From Tessaracoccus coleopterorum (GTDB lineage Bacteria > Actinomycetota > Actinomycetes > Propionibacteriales > Propionibacteriaceae), in NCBI RefSeq assembly GCF_011174705.1, contig NZ_JAANIJ010000001.1, forward strand, positions 496,001-560,000: a stretch of DNA of 64,000 bases. The letters run 5' to 3'. Below the pieces are notes generated by a model that saw only the letters and a list, made by a program, of their open reading frames with translations, was not told the DNA's origin and did no database searches. The position numbers and the translations under genes were made by a program. Below are positions 44,064 to 56,479 of the stretch, piece after piece (the first letter of the stretch is position 1; each line of letters starts with the position of its first letter).

Positions 44064-45793
44064 TGGCCAAGCCCACCGGCGTCGTCGACGCGTCACCGGA
44101 CCTCACCCCGCGCGAGGCCACGCACACCACCCCCATGCCTGCCGAAGGCGCCCGCCACTGGGTCGACCAGCGGCTCGGCATCGCGAAGATCGGCCGGGCC
44201 GGGCTCCGCAAGGTGTTCCCGGACCACTGGTCGTTCCTGCTGGGCGAGATCGCCCTGTACTCCTTCATCGTGCTGCTCATCACCGGCGTGTTCCTCACGA
44301 TCTGGTTCAAGCCCTCGATGGCGGAGATCGAGTATGACGGTTCCTACCAGCTCCTCAAGGGCGTCGCCGTCTCCGAGGCCTTCGCCTCGACGCTCGACAT
44401 CAGCTTCGACGTGCGCGGCGGCCTGCTCGTGCGCCAGATCCACCACTGGGCTGCGCTGCTGTTCGTGGCGGCCGCGATGGTGCACTCGCTGCGCGTGTTC
44501 TTCACCGGCGCGTACCGCAAGCCCGCGAGGTCAACTGGCTGATCGGCGTGAGCCTCATGTCGCTCGCCCCCATCGCAGGCTTCGCTGGCTACTCGCTGCC
44601 CGACGACCTGCTCTCGGGCACCGGGCTCCGGTTCGTGGACGGCCTGATCAGGTCGATCCCGATCATCGGCACCTGGGCCGAGTTCTTCGTCTTCGGTGGC
44701 CAGTTCCCCGGCGACATCCTGATCCCGCGCCTCTACATGGTGCACATCCTGCTGGTGCCCGGCATCCTGCTCGGCCTGGTGTCTGCGCACCTCGCGCTGG
44801 TGTTCTACCACAAGCACACGCAGTACCCCGGCCCCGGCCGCACCGACAACAACGTGGTCGGCTACCCGCTCTTCCCCGTCTACATGGCGAAGGCCGGCGG
44901 CTTCTTCTTCATCGTGTTCGGCGTGCTGATCCTCATGGGCGGCCTGTTCCAGATCAACCCGGTGTGGAAGTACGGCCCGTACGACCCGACCAAGGTGACG
45001 GCGGGCTCGCAGCCCGACTGGTACATGGGCTGGGTCGAGGGCGCCATCCGCATCATGCCCAACATCGAGTCGCACTGGGGATCGACCACCTGGTCGTGGG
45101 CGATCTTCCTGCCCGGCGTCGGACTGATGGGTCTGCTGTTCCTCCTGCCCGCGGCGTGGCCGTTCGTCGAGGCCTGGCTGACCGGCGACAAGCGCGAGCA
45201 CCACGTGCTCCAGCGTCCCCGCAACGCCCCGACCCGCACCGCGCTCGGCGTCGCCGCGATGACCTGCTACGCCATGTTCTGGCTCGCAGGCGGCAATGAC
45301 ATCATCGCCACGCGCTTCCATCTGAGCCTGAACGCCATCACGGTGTTCATGCGTGTGGCGGTGTTCGTGGCCCCGGTGGTCGCCTTCATCGTGACGAAGC
45401 GGATCTGCCTCAGCCTGCAGCGGGCCGACCTGGAGCGGACGCTGCACGGCTCCGAGGACGGCGTCATCGTGCGCTCCCCGAGGGCGGCTACTCCGAGGCG
45501 CACGTCCCGCTGTCGCAGGACGAGCAGTTCACGCTCACCCAGCACCACCAGTACCGACCGTTGGAGCTCACACCCGACATGGACGCCGCGGGGGTGGCGA
45601 AGAAGCGCAAGGTCGGCCGCGTGCGCGCAGCCGTCTCGCGGTGGTATCTGGGTGCCGACATCCAGAAGCCCACCGTGCACGAGATCGAGGCGGCCGCCAC
45701 GCACGGCGACCACCACGAGGAGATCGACGGCGCCGGGGACACCCTGCGCTGGGCGGACACGACGACGACCTCGAGGGCGCCTCGACGCACTGA
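44063..45793 (+). CDS. qcrB: Cytochrome b subunit of the bc1 complex
   Basis: The quinol-oxidising, diheme transmembrane subunit. Haem-ligand helices show [20 protein letters not shown] and, later, [20 protein letters not shown] with [13 protein letters not shown]; the Qo site has the PxWY-equivalent [12 protein letters not shown]. The long C-terminal extension typical of actinobacteria ends [10 protein letters not shown]. Frameshifts near 44528, 45480 and 45775. This is the target of imidazopyridine-type inhibitors in mycobacteria (established for the family). Last gene of the operon, followed by a strong hairpin. Confidence 0.95.
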
Positions 45794-45809
45794 TTCAGAC
45801 GTTCATCCG

Positions 45810-45845
45810 CAGGTGGGGCGTGGCCGGTCGGCCACGCCCCACCTG
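45810..45845 (+). terminator. Strong hairpin terminator after qcrB
   Basis: A perfect 16-bp inverted repeat (CAGGTGGGGCGTGGCC with its complement) closes on the 4-nt loop GGTC, 16 bp after the qcrB stop. No U-tract follows, so it is an I-shaped type; guaB1 begins 25 bp later. Confidence 0.8.
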
Positions 45846-45866
45846 TGCGTTGTGCCGTAAGGTTGA

Positions 45867-48289
<2,423 letters not shown>

Positions 48290-48293
<4 letters not shown>

Positions 48294-49442
48294 GCCGGCG
48301 CCGCGTGCGGGCGGCGTGGACCATCGTGGCCCGCCGGGAGATCGTCGCGCAACTGACGGACAAGGCTTTCTGGATCGGGACCATCACCACGCTCGGCATC
48401 GTCGTGGCCACCTTCCTGATCAGCGCGCTCGTCTCCGGTGGGGTCACCCCGACACGGGTGGCCGTCGCCTCCGACGAGGCGGCCGCCGTGATCGCGCAGG
48501 CGGTCGCCACGGGGGCGCGGTGGAGGCTGTGCGGGTGAGCGACGACGGGCTCGAGGCGGCCGTCGCCTCCGGTGACGCGGCCGCCGCACTCGCCTGGACG
48601 GAAGCGGGTGGTTGGGTCCTCACGATCGGCTCCCCGACGGATGTGCCCGACCTCGGCGCCGCGGTGCGGACCTATCAGATCGGCCGGAACGCCGCAGAGG
48701 CAGGCGTCGATCCGGTATCCATCCTGGCGGGGAGCGACCTGACCGTCGCCTTCGCAGGGGGCGACGGGTCGGGGCGCTGGCCATCACCGTGGCGTCGTTC
48801 GCGTTCGCCGTGTTGTTCATGCTGTCGGCCGTCACCTACGGCATGCAGATCGCCCAGTCCGTGGTCACCGAGAAGGAGTCCCGGATCGTCGAGATCCTGG
48901 CGGCGGCGGTGCCCATCCGCTCGCTGCTGATCGGCAAGGTGGTCGGCAACACTCTGATGGCGCTCAGTCAGGTGGTGCTGCTGGTTGCCGTGTCGCTGAC
49001 GGGCATGGGCCTGACCGACTACCGTCCCATGCTGAGCCTCATCGCCCCTGTGGCAGGCTGGTTCATCCTGTTCTTCCTCGTCGGTTTCGCTTCGCTGGCC
49101 TGCCTGTGGGCCGCGGCGGGGGCGATGGCCACCCGCGTGCAGGACCTCACTCAGACGACGACGCCCCTCACCATGCTGGTGATGCTCGCCTACGTGGCGG
49201 GCTTTCTGGCCAAGGGTTCCGCCGCCGAGGTCCTCAGCTACCTGCCGATCGTATCGACCGTGCTGATGCCCGGTCGGCTCCTCGGCGGTGAGGCGACCGG
49301 GGTCAACGCGCTGATCTCGCTGCTCGTCTCCGTGGCCTTCATGGTCCTGGCGGTCCGCTCCGGCGCCGCCATCTACCGGCGGGGTCTGCTGCAGACCAAC
49401 TCCGTCGTCACCTACCGCCAGTTGCTGAGCCGGGACCGGTGA
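48290..49442 (+). CDS. ABC transporter permease (NatB / ABC-2 type)
   Basis: A membrane protein of about 384 residues. A first helix (TITTLGIVVATFLISALV) is followed by an extracytoplasmic domain of about 140 residues, then five helices including FAFAVLFMLSAVTYGMQIAQ, VTEKESRIVEILAAAVPI (the conserved EKE motif of ABC-2 permeases) and VAGWFILFFLVGFASLACLW. Frameshifts near 48520 and 48770 affect the extracytoplasmic part. Pairs with the preceding ATPase. Confidence 0.88.
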
Positions 49443-49462
49443 CCCGGCCCACCACAGAAGGA

Positions 49463-49493
49463 AGGAGGCCCACCCGGGTGGGGTGGGCCTCCT
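49463..49493. terminator. Bidirectional hairpin between natB-like gene and ctaF
   Basis: A 13-bp perfect stem (AGGAGGCCCACCC with GGGTGGGCCTCCT) separates the convergent permease and ctaF genes, 20 bp and 17 bp from their stops. No U-tract. Confidence 0.7.
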
Positions 49494-49510
49494 GTCGTGA
49501 GCGGTTCGGG

Positions 49511-49908
49511 TCAGTGCCGGTACTCGCCGCGGTAGAACTGGAGCAGCCAGCCGGAGAGGGCCCAGATGCCGATGCCGATGCCGATGAAGGTGAGCCACGC
49601 CTGGTGCAGCGCAGGGCCGAGCGCGATGACGCTGACGGTCACCGCGCACCAGAAGGGCCACATGCTCTGCGGGGCGAAGAACCCGATCGGGCCGGCACCC
49701 TCGACGACGTCCGCGTCGGGGCGGTCCTCGGCCGCGGATCGAAGGTCCTCGCGGTGAGCGCGAGATAGCCCGCGATCATGCCACCCATCAGGCCGGTGAA
49801 ACCGAGCGCGAACGTGCCCGCGATCTCATGGGACATGATCCAGTAGGCGGGGGTGACGATCAGGAAGAAGATGAAGATGAACCCGAAGACCCACTTTTCT
49901 GCCTTCAC
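49511..49908 (-). CDS. ctaF: Actinobacterial cytochrome c oxidase subunit IV
   Basis: A small four-helix subunit of about 132 residues specific to actinobacterial aa3 oxidase. It begins [20 protein letters not shown], then [20 protein letters not shown], and ends with [14 protein letters not shown] frameshift near 49738. Its GTG overlaps the ctaD stop in GTGA. Last gene of the ctaC-ctaD-ctaF operon. Confidence 0.9.
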
Positions 49909-51630
49909 TTGGCGCTTCCTTCCAGTTGGGAGGGGTCGCGATCGAGCAACTCGCCCGGATCGGCCACATGGTCGAGGTCGGCGAGCTCAGGCCGCGCGAG
50001 ATCCAGCGCGGGGCTGTTCGAGCGGACGCGGGCAGGCTCGTGAAGTTGTGCCGCGGCGGCGGGCAGGAGGTCGCCCACTCGAGCGACCGGCCCCAGCCCC
50101 ACGGGTCGTTGACGGTGACCTTCGGCGACTTCCGCGTGATCCAGACGTTCCACAGGAACGGGAGCATGCTGACACCGAGCAGGAACGCACCGAACGTCGA
50201 CACCTGGTTGAGGAAGGTGAAGCCCTCCCAGGCACCGTAGTCGGCGATGCGCCGCTGCATGCCCTCGACACCCAGCCAGTGCTGCACGAGGAACGTGGTG
50301 TGGAACCCGAAGAAGAGGAGCCAGAAGTGCACCTTGCCCACGTCTCGTTGAGCATCCGGCCGGTGAGCTTGGGCCACCAGTAGTAGAAGCCGGCGAACAT
50401 CGCGAACACGACGGTTCCGAACAGCACGTAGTGGAAGTGGGCGACGACGAAGTAGGTGTCGGAGACCGGGAAGTCCAGCGCGGGCGAGGCGAGGATGATG
50501 CCGGTCAGGCCGCCGAAGAGGAACGTGGTGAGGAAGCCGATGGCGAACGTCATCGACGTGTTCAACGTCAATGACCCTCTCCAGATCGTGCCGATCCAGT
50601 TGAAGAACTTCACGCCGGTGGGCACCGCGATCATGAACGTCATGAACGAGAAGAACGGAAGGTTCACCGCGCCGGTCACGAACATGTGGTGCGCCCACAC
50701 GGAGATCGACAGCGCGCCGATCGCGAGGGTGGCGAACACGAGGCCGTAGTAGCCGAACACCGGCTTGCGGCTGAACGCGCTCAGCACCTCGGTGATGATG
50801 CCGAAGAACGGCAGCGCGACGACATAGACCTCCGGGTGCCCGAAGAACCAGAAGAGGTGCTGCCACAAGATGGCGCCGCCCGTCGCCGGGTCGAGCACGT
50901 GGCTGCCCAGGACACGGTCGGCCGACAGCACGAGGAGGCCGGCGGCGAGAACCGGGAAGCAGATCAGGACCATCATCGAGGTGACGAGGATGTTCCACGA
51001 GAAGATCGGCATCCGGAACATGGTGAGGCCCGGGGCGCGCATCGTGATGACGGTGGTGACGAAGTTCACCGAGCCGAGGATCGACGACAGGCCGAGCAGG
51101 TAGAGGCCCATGATCCACAGGTCGTGGCCGATTCCGGGCGAGTGGATCGAGTTCGAGAGAGGCGCGTAGGCGAACCAGCCGAAGCTGGCGGCGCCGCCCG
51201 GGCTCGCGAAGCCGGAGCAGGCCATGATCGAGCCGAAGAGGTAGAGCCAGAAGGAGAAGGCGTTCAGGCGCGGGAAGGCCACGTCGGGGGCGCCGAGCTG
51301 CAGCGGCAGGATCGCGTTGGCGAACCCCGCGAACATCGGCGTCGCGAACATCAGCAGCATGATCGTGCCGTGCATGGTGAAGAACTGGTTGAACGTCTCG
51401 AAGTTCATGAAGTCCATGCCGGGGTTGGCCAGCTCGGCACGGATCCCCAGCGCCAGCAGACCGCCGATGCCGAAGAAGATGAACGCGGTGACGAAGTACA
51501 TGTTGCCGATGACCTTGTGGTCGGTCGTCGTCAGGTACTTCATGACGGTTTCGCCGAAGGTGGTGCGCGGCCTGGTGCCGGCCTCCTCGACGAGCTGGGT
51601 GCGGCCCGCGATGCTTGCGCTGCTCATCAC
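49905..51630 (-). CDS. ctaD: Cytochrome c oxidase subunit I
   Basis: The catalytic haem a / haem a3-CuB subunit, about 575 residues and 12 helices. The haem a ligand is in [16 protein letters not shown]; CuB ligand and cross-link region [17 protein letters not shown]; the His pair [11 protein letters not shown]-channel/haem region [21 protein letters not shown]-type sequence. Frameshifts near 50340 and 49995-50040. GTG at 51630 (or the next codon, ATG) overlaps the ctaC stop. Drives proton pumping at the end of the respiratory chain. Confidence 0.96.
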
Positions 51631-52482
51631 TTGTGCTCCTCAGATGCTGCTGCCGGCATGACCGCCTCGAGGGCCTTCTCGAGGCTGATCTCGCCGGAGA
51701 ACCCGTTGTCCGCGAGTTCGTTGATCTTGGCGTTGTACTCCTCCTCGGTCACAATGTGCACCTTGAAGAGCATCATGGCGTGCTTCTCGCCGCACAGCTC
51801 GGCGCACTTGCCGTCGAAGGTGCCGAGTTTGTTGGGGGTGACGTCGAAGGAGTTGGGGTGACCCGGGATCACGTCCCGCTTGAAGTAGAAGTTGGGTACC
51901 CAGAACGAGTGGATGACGTCGGCCGACTCGAGGTTGAACCTGACGCGCTTGTTGATGGGCAGGTAGAGGTCGGGCAGGGACTCGACGGTGCCGATCGTGT
52001 GCGCGACCGTGCCGATCTCCGGGTTGTCCTCCTCCATGTAGTTGAAGGTCCAGGACCACTTCTGACCGATCACGTTGATGACGGTGTCGGGATCCTGCTC
52101 CTGCTCGACCATCGCGTCGGATGCCTTGATCGTGTAGACGAACAAAACGCCGATGATCAGGAAGGGAACGAGCGTGTACAGCAGCTCGAGCGGCAGGTGG
52201 TAGGCGGTCTGCCGGGGTGCGGGGGCGTCACCGTCCTTGCGGCGGTAGCGGATCACCGCCCAGCCGATCAGGCCCCAGACGAGGGCACCCACTGCGAGCG
52301 ACGCGATCCACGCACCGACCCAGAGGTTCCCGACGTGGGGGCCTGCTCGCTAGCCGCCTCAGGCAGACCGAACCTGGCCGCCTGGCCGGAACAGGCCGTG
52401 AGGCCGAGAAGCATCAGGGGGCGACGGCCAGCAGGCCCGCACGGGTCTTGCGCCGACGCGATGGCACCGTTTCGCGACTCAC
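51627..52482 (-). CDS. ctaC: Cytochrome c oxidase subunit II (lipoprotein)
   Basis: The CuA-bearing subunit. The N-terminus has a lipoprotein signal ending in LLGLTACSG (lipobox Cys), then two membrane helices ([19 protein letters not shown] and [19 protein letters not shown]) and the cupredoxin domain with [27 protein letters not shown] and the CuA motif [12 protein letters not shown]. Frameshifts near 52342 and 52418 lie in the signal/linker region. The GTG start is followed by a basic stretch ([10 protein letters not shown]). First gene of ctaC-ctaD-ctaF. Confidence 0.95.
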
Positions 52483-52564
52483 AGGTGGCCCTTCCAATCT
52501 GGGTCGTTTCCAGGCCAGAACCGGTTCCCAGGAGTCGGTCGGGCGCACTACTGGAGCCACCTTA

Positions 52565-52608
52565 ACGCAAAAAGGCCACCCCGGCGGACAGTCTCCAACC
52601 GGGGTGGC
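52565..52608 (-). terminator. Rho-independent terminator of the A-type Fe-S carrier gene
   Basis: On the minus strand GCCACCCCGG pairs with CCGGGGTGGC around a 14-nt loop and is followed directly by CTTTTTGCG, a genuine U-tract, 33 bp after the carrier's stop. Confidence 0.85.
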
Positions 52609-52641
52609 GTATGATCCCGCGCTGCAGATCAGCGCCGCGGA

Positions 52642-52985
52642 TCAGTGGAAGGAATCTCCGCAGGCACAGGAGCCCTGCGCGTTGGGGTTGTCGATCGTGA
52701 AGCCCTGCTTCTCGATGCTGTCCATGAAGTCGATGCTCGCGCCGCTGAGGTAGGGGCGCTCATCTTGTCGGTCACGACGACGACGCCCTCGTAGTCGGTG
52801 GCGACGTCGCCGTCGAGCGTGCGGTCGTCGAAGTACAGCTGGTAGCGCAGGCCGGAGCAGCCGCCCGGCTGCACGGCGATGCGCAGCGACAGGTCGTCTC
52901 GGCCCTCGGCCTCGAGCAGGGCGCGCACCTTCTGCACTGCGACATCGGTGAGAACGACGCCGGTGGCGGTCTGGGTATCGGTCAC
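52642..52985 (-). CDS. A-type iron-sulfur cluster carrier (ErpA/IscA-like)
   Basis: A HesB/IscA-fold protein of about 115 residues. The three cluster-binding cysteines are visible: QPGGCSGLRYQL and the C-terminal GSCACGDSF. A frameshift near 52757 splits the middle (KMSAPYLSGASIDFMDS). It likely delivers Fe-S clusters to clients such as LipA and QcrA encoded in this window. GTG at 52985 has GGAG 7 nt upstream; TAGACT at 53035-53040 (as AGTCTA) is the probable -10. Same position as Rv2204c in mycobacteria. Confidence 0.93.
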
Positions 52986-53088
52986 GTGTGGCTCCAAGTT
53001 TCAAGCAGTTCGGATAAAAAGCTGTCGAGGCCAGAGTCTACGCCGGGATCGGGAGTTTCCCCAGCCGCTCCCGTCACCCCTGGGCGAA

Positions 53089-53966
53089 CTACCACCGCCA
53101 GGTGCGGGCCACCTGCGCCGCGACCTCGGAGAGCCGCTCCGGGGTGGCGACGTCGTCGCCGGCACCGGTCAGCAGCGCGTGGGCCGTCTCGAAGCCCCGA
53201 GGCGCAGTTCGCGGGATGAGACGAAGTTGCGTCCCACCACGGCGATGACCGGGCGGAGCGCCTCGCCCGCGAGCGCGGCCACCCGCTTCACGACAGGCCC
53301 GCCCAGGGCGTGGAAGTCCAACTCCTCGGCGCCGGTGACCACGAGGTCGGCCGACGCGATGGTGGCCGCGAGGCCGAAGCGCTCCGTGAGGAAGGTGAGC
53401 GGGTCGGTGACGGTGGCCCCGATCCCCTGCAGCAGGAGGCCGAGGCCCTGGCCGCGCCGGACCCTTCGTCGGGGTGAGCCCCAGCTCGGCGGCCCACCGC
53501 TCGGCGATCCCTCCGCGACCAGCACCTCGCTGAGGTCGGCCCCTCGTCCCGCAGGTCGGTGGAGGCGTACCCGGAGAGCCCGGTCAGGTCGCGGTCAACC
53601 TGCTGGTCGGGCACCAGCGCGACGAGGTCGCGGTCGCGCCACGCCTCCCGCAGCGCAGCCAGCGTCTCCACCGGGGAGCCGCCGAGGGCGGCGCGGCCCA
53701 GGTCGTCGACGCGGGTCGCGGTGAGGTCGAGCACCAGCTGCGGTGCCTGGCTCCGCAGCGCCTCCCCAGCCCGGCCGAGCTGGTGGGGCGGCGATGGCGG
53801 CACCCGGGGCGCACTCGGCGATCCCCTCCCGCAGTGCCGCGCCGGTTCCCGCGAGTGGGACCACCGCGACGGTGGCGCCCTCCGCGGCGAAGGCGCGCGC
53901 GATCAGGTCCGAGGCGTCGACCGGCGCGAGGCCGGCGATGCCGTCGGTGGCGACGACGACCCTCAC
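53089..53966 (-). CDS. Glycerate kinase (GlxK/GarK family)
   Basis: Phosphorylates D-glycerate. The family's scattered motifs can be followed across frames: VVVATDGIAGL at the N-terminus, GALREGIAECAPGA-like loop, then ARRGQGLGLLLQGIGATVTD, DLVVTGAEELDFHALGGPVV (matching the TGEGxxDxQTxxGK motif, here with changes) and VIAVVGRN. About 292 residues is shorter than the typical 370, so it is an actinobacterial short form. Frameshifts near 53795, 53765, 53540, 53505, 53465 and 53200. Its GTG overlaps the pspAA stop in GTGA. The altered TGEG motif makes activity less certain. Confidence 0.7.
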
Positions 53967-54298
53967 AGGCCCGCCGACTCCTCGTCGCCCTCCGCCAGGT
54001 CGCTCTCGGAGTCCGGGATCAGGCCGTAGTACTCGCTCGTCGACCTGAGCAGTTGACGCACCTCTTCGAGGGAGACGTCCGTGTCGGGGAGCACCAGATC
54101 GGACTCGACCGCCACATCCTCGGGCACCTCGACGCCGAGGCGACGGACACCCTCACCCAGCGCGATCAGGGCCTCGACCATGCCCGGCTCGTCGTCGGCC
54201 GCGACGCGCTCCTCGAGGGCGCGGTCAAGCTCGTTCAGCTCCATCAGGTGTTCGGGCTCCAGGATCCACTGTCCCTGACCCATGATGCGCACGATCAT
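53963..54298 (-). CDS. PspA-associated protein PspAA
   Basis: A 111-residue acidic protein beginning MIVRIMGQGQWILEPEH, then LNELDRALEERVAADDE and the C-terminal LVLPDTDVSLEEVRQLL, matching the small domain encoded next to PspA in actinobacteria. It is thought to work with PspA in envelope-stress response. The ATG overlaps the pspA stop (ATGA) and its stop overlaps the glycerate kinase start (GTGA). No frameshift. Confidence 0.85.
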   Translation of the reverse strand: MIVRIMGQGQWILEPEHLMELNELDRALEERVAADDEPGMVEALIALGEGVRRLGVEVPEDVAVESDLVLPDTDVSLEEVRQLLRSTSEYYGLIPDSESDLAEGDEESAGL

Positions 54299-55109
54299 GC
54301 CTGGGACCCTGGGCCGGCCACTCATCGGCGCTCTGGGTCGGCTCGGCCGCCGGAGCCTGCTGCGGGGTGGCACCCGCCTGCAGCTCAGGCCGTGCCGCGG
54401 CACTGCCGCCGGTGAGCTGCGCCTTCATGGCCGCAAGCTCGTTCTCCACCGTGTTGTCCGAGGCGAGCATGTCGAGTTCGCGGGTGATGTCGTCCTTGAC
54501 GGTGCCGGTCGGGTCCTCGAGGGCGCCGGAGGCGAGCAGCTCGTCGACGGCGGAGGCACGGGCCTGCAGCTGGAGGGTCTTGTCCTCGGCGCGCTGGATC
54601 GCGAGGCCGACATCGCTCATCTCCTCGGAGATACCGGTGAAGGCCTCGTTGATGCGGGTCTGCGCCTCGGCGGCGGAGTAGGTCGCCTTGATGGTCTCCT
54701 TGCGGGTGCGGAACGCGTCGACCTTCGCCTGGAGCCGTGAGCTGGCACGCACCAGCTTCTCCTCCTCCGCCTGCAGCTGCGCGTGCTGGGCCTGGAGGTC
54801 GTCGAGCTGGGTCTGGAGGCCGGCCTTGCGGGTCAGCGCCTCGCGGGCCAGGTCCTCACGGTTCGACTCGAGGGCACGCTGCGCCGCGTTCTGCAGCCGC
54901 TCCACCTCGGAGTTGAGCTTGGTGGCCTGGAGCTCGACCCGCTTGCGGCTGGTGGCGACGTCCGCCACACCACGACGCACGTTCTGGAGCAGTTCGAGCT
55001 GCTTCTGGTACGAGTAGTCGAGCGTCTCACGGGGATCTTCGTACTTGTCGAGGGCCTTGTTCGCCTTCGAACGGAAGACTAGAGCGATGCGCTCAAAGAT
55101 GCTTGCCAC
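54295..55109 (-). CDS. pspA: Phage shock protein A (PspA/IM30) family
   Basis: An ESCRT-III-like membrane-remodelling protein. About 230 residues of coiled coil: SIFERIALVFRSKANKALDK with an amphipathic N-terminal helix, DPRETLDYSYQKQLELLQNV, then long heptad segments (RKRVELQATKLNSEVERLQN) and INEAFTGISEEMSDVGLAIQ. An Ala/Pro/Gln-rich tail follows; with one C added near 54305 it ends GPQA. GTG at 55109 has AAGGAAA upstream. First gene of pspA-pspAA-glycerate kinase. Confidence 0.92.
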
Positions 55110-55266
55110 GGGGTTTCCTTCCAGCAACGTGCGGTGTCCGGACCAACGGTAGCGCGGCGGGGTGGCAACGGGGTCGCAATCACCCCCGATCTGCCCTGAG
55201 AGCAGCCCCGGTACCGCAGGGTAGGATGAGGCACACAGACCTCCGCCGCAAAGGAACCAGACTACC

Positions 55267-55923
55267 GTGGGACTTTTCCGTCCGTACGAGCGCAAAGAAG
55301 CCGCGCCGTCGAGCGACCAGATCGCAACCCTGACCCCGAAGGGCAGAAGGCCACCGCCAAGGCGGCGGCGAAGGAGGCCGCGAAGTCGGCCCCGGCGCCG
55401 GAGACCACGGTCGGCGAGACCCCGAAGATCGAGGTGACCCGGGCGAAGGCCGAGCCGACCCGCAGCCGCAGGCAGGCCGAGGCCGAGCGGATGGAGAAGC
55501 TGCACCCGACGCTCACGCCGAAGGAACAGAAGAAGGCGGCCCGCAAGGCCAGGGAGACGGCCCGCGTCGAGGCGTTCGAGAAGCAGGAGAACCAGCCCGA
55601 GCGCCTGTTCGCCCGCGACTACGTCGACACCCGGTGGACCTTCAACGAGTTCATGATGCCCTGTTCATCCTGATCATGGCGGCCACCATGGCCACCATGA
55701 CCAACGTGGTTGTCTCCAGCTACATCCTGATCTCGATGTGGGTGGTGATCGGGATGGTCGTCATCAACACGTTCTTCATCTGGCGCGGTTTCAAGAAGGA
55801 GTTCGCCGGGCGCTTCCCGAGCTCGTCGCACAAGGGCCTGATGTTCTACCTGTTCAACCGCTCCATCATGCTTCGCCGCTTCCGTCAGCCGTCGCCGCGG
55901 ATCAAGCGCGGGACAAGATCTGA
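55267..55923 (+). CDS. DUF3043 domain-containing membrane protein
   Basis: A protein of about 219 residues: a highly charged Lys/Ala/Arg-rich N-terminal half (including PTRSRRQAEAERMEKLHPTL), the conserved FARDYVDTRWTFNEF, two membrane helices (VLFILIMAATMATM and YILISMWVVIGMVVINTFFI) and a basic C-terminus LMFYLFNRSIMLRRFRQP. Frameshifts near 55343, 55660 and 55912. This matches actinobacterial DUF3043 proteins at the mycobacterial Rv2206 position. Function unknown. Its stop overlaps the next start in TGATG. Confidence 0.85.
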
Positions 55924-56128
55924 TGAGCTACCGCTGGCGCCCGGAGGCGGGGTGTTCTCCGCCTCCGCCCTCGAGGAGGCGCGTCTGCTGAAGGACTTCG
56001 AGTCGCAGGAGGCCGCCGAGGAGTGGCTGGGCCTGTTCTTCGACGAGCTGCTCGAGCAGGGCGTCACGGAGGTGGGTCTCTACGAGGAGGACCGCCTCGT
56101 CTACGGCCCGATGGCGCTCACGCCCTAG
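55923..56128 (+). CDS. Small acidic protein of unknown function
   Basis: About 68 residues: MSYRWRPEAG, then (after one missing G near 55953) VFSASALEEARLLKDFESQE, EWLGLFFDELLEQGV and EVGLYEEDRLVYGPM. Two amphipathic helices and a beta pair are suggested. It is translationally coupled to the DUF3043 gene and overlaps the convergent membrane-protein gene by 11 bp. I do not know a named family. Confidence 0.62.
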
Positions 56129-56413
56129 TTGTCACCCTGCGGTCCTGGACGATCAGCACCGCACCGAACGCGACGATCGCAAGGCCCGCCGCGACGGCGA
56201 ACGGCGCCTGTTCCTTCGCAACCGCGATCCGGTCCTCGTAGCGTTGGACCTTCCCGCCCTCCTCGTTGGTGAGGCTCGAGTACTGACACGTGTCGCCCGG
56301 CCCCATCTCGACGCCGCGGCACGACGTTGAGGGCGCCACGAACGACACCACACCCAGGCCGCGACGACGAGCCCGGCGACCACGAAGCCCCACAGGCCGA
56401 TGCGCTTGATCAT
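56118..56413 (-). CDS. Small two-helix membrane protein with CxxxxMxPGDxC motif
   Basis: About 98 residues. Helix one is LWGFVVAGLVVAAWVW, helix two PFAVAAGLAIVAFGAVLIV. Between them an extracytoplasmic loop carries CRGVEMGPGDTC, two cysteines likely disulfide-bonded, and a charged segment EEGGKVQRYEDR. One frameshift near 56353. Short actinobacterial membrane proteins with a similar M-x-PGD-x-C loop exist, but no function is known to me. Confidence 0.62.
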
Positions 56414-56479
56414 GGGCGCCAACGTAGCGCGACTCGGCCGTCGGTCCAATCGTCGCTGCGATGTGGATAGGCTGACGGG

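Noticed and set aside
45810-45845. Operator for guaB1
   Set aside because: The 16-bp stem with 4-nt loop fits a terminator for qcrB; guaB1 has its own -10 at 45858, outside the repeat.
49987-51861. Long plus-strand open frames opposite ctaD
   Set aside because: They shadow the highly conserved subunit I gene and have low-complexity Arg/Glu/Ala content.
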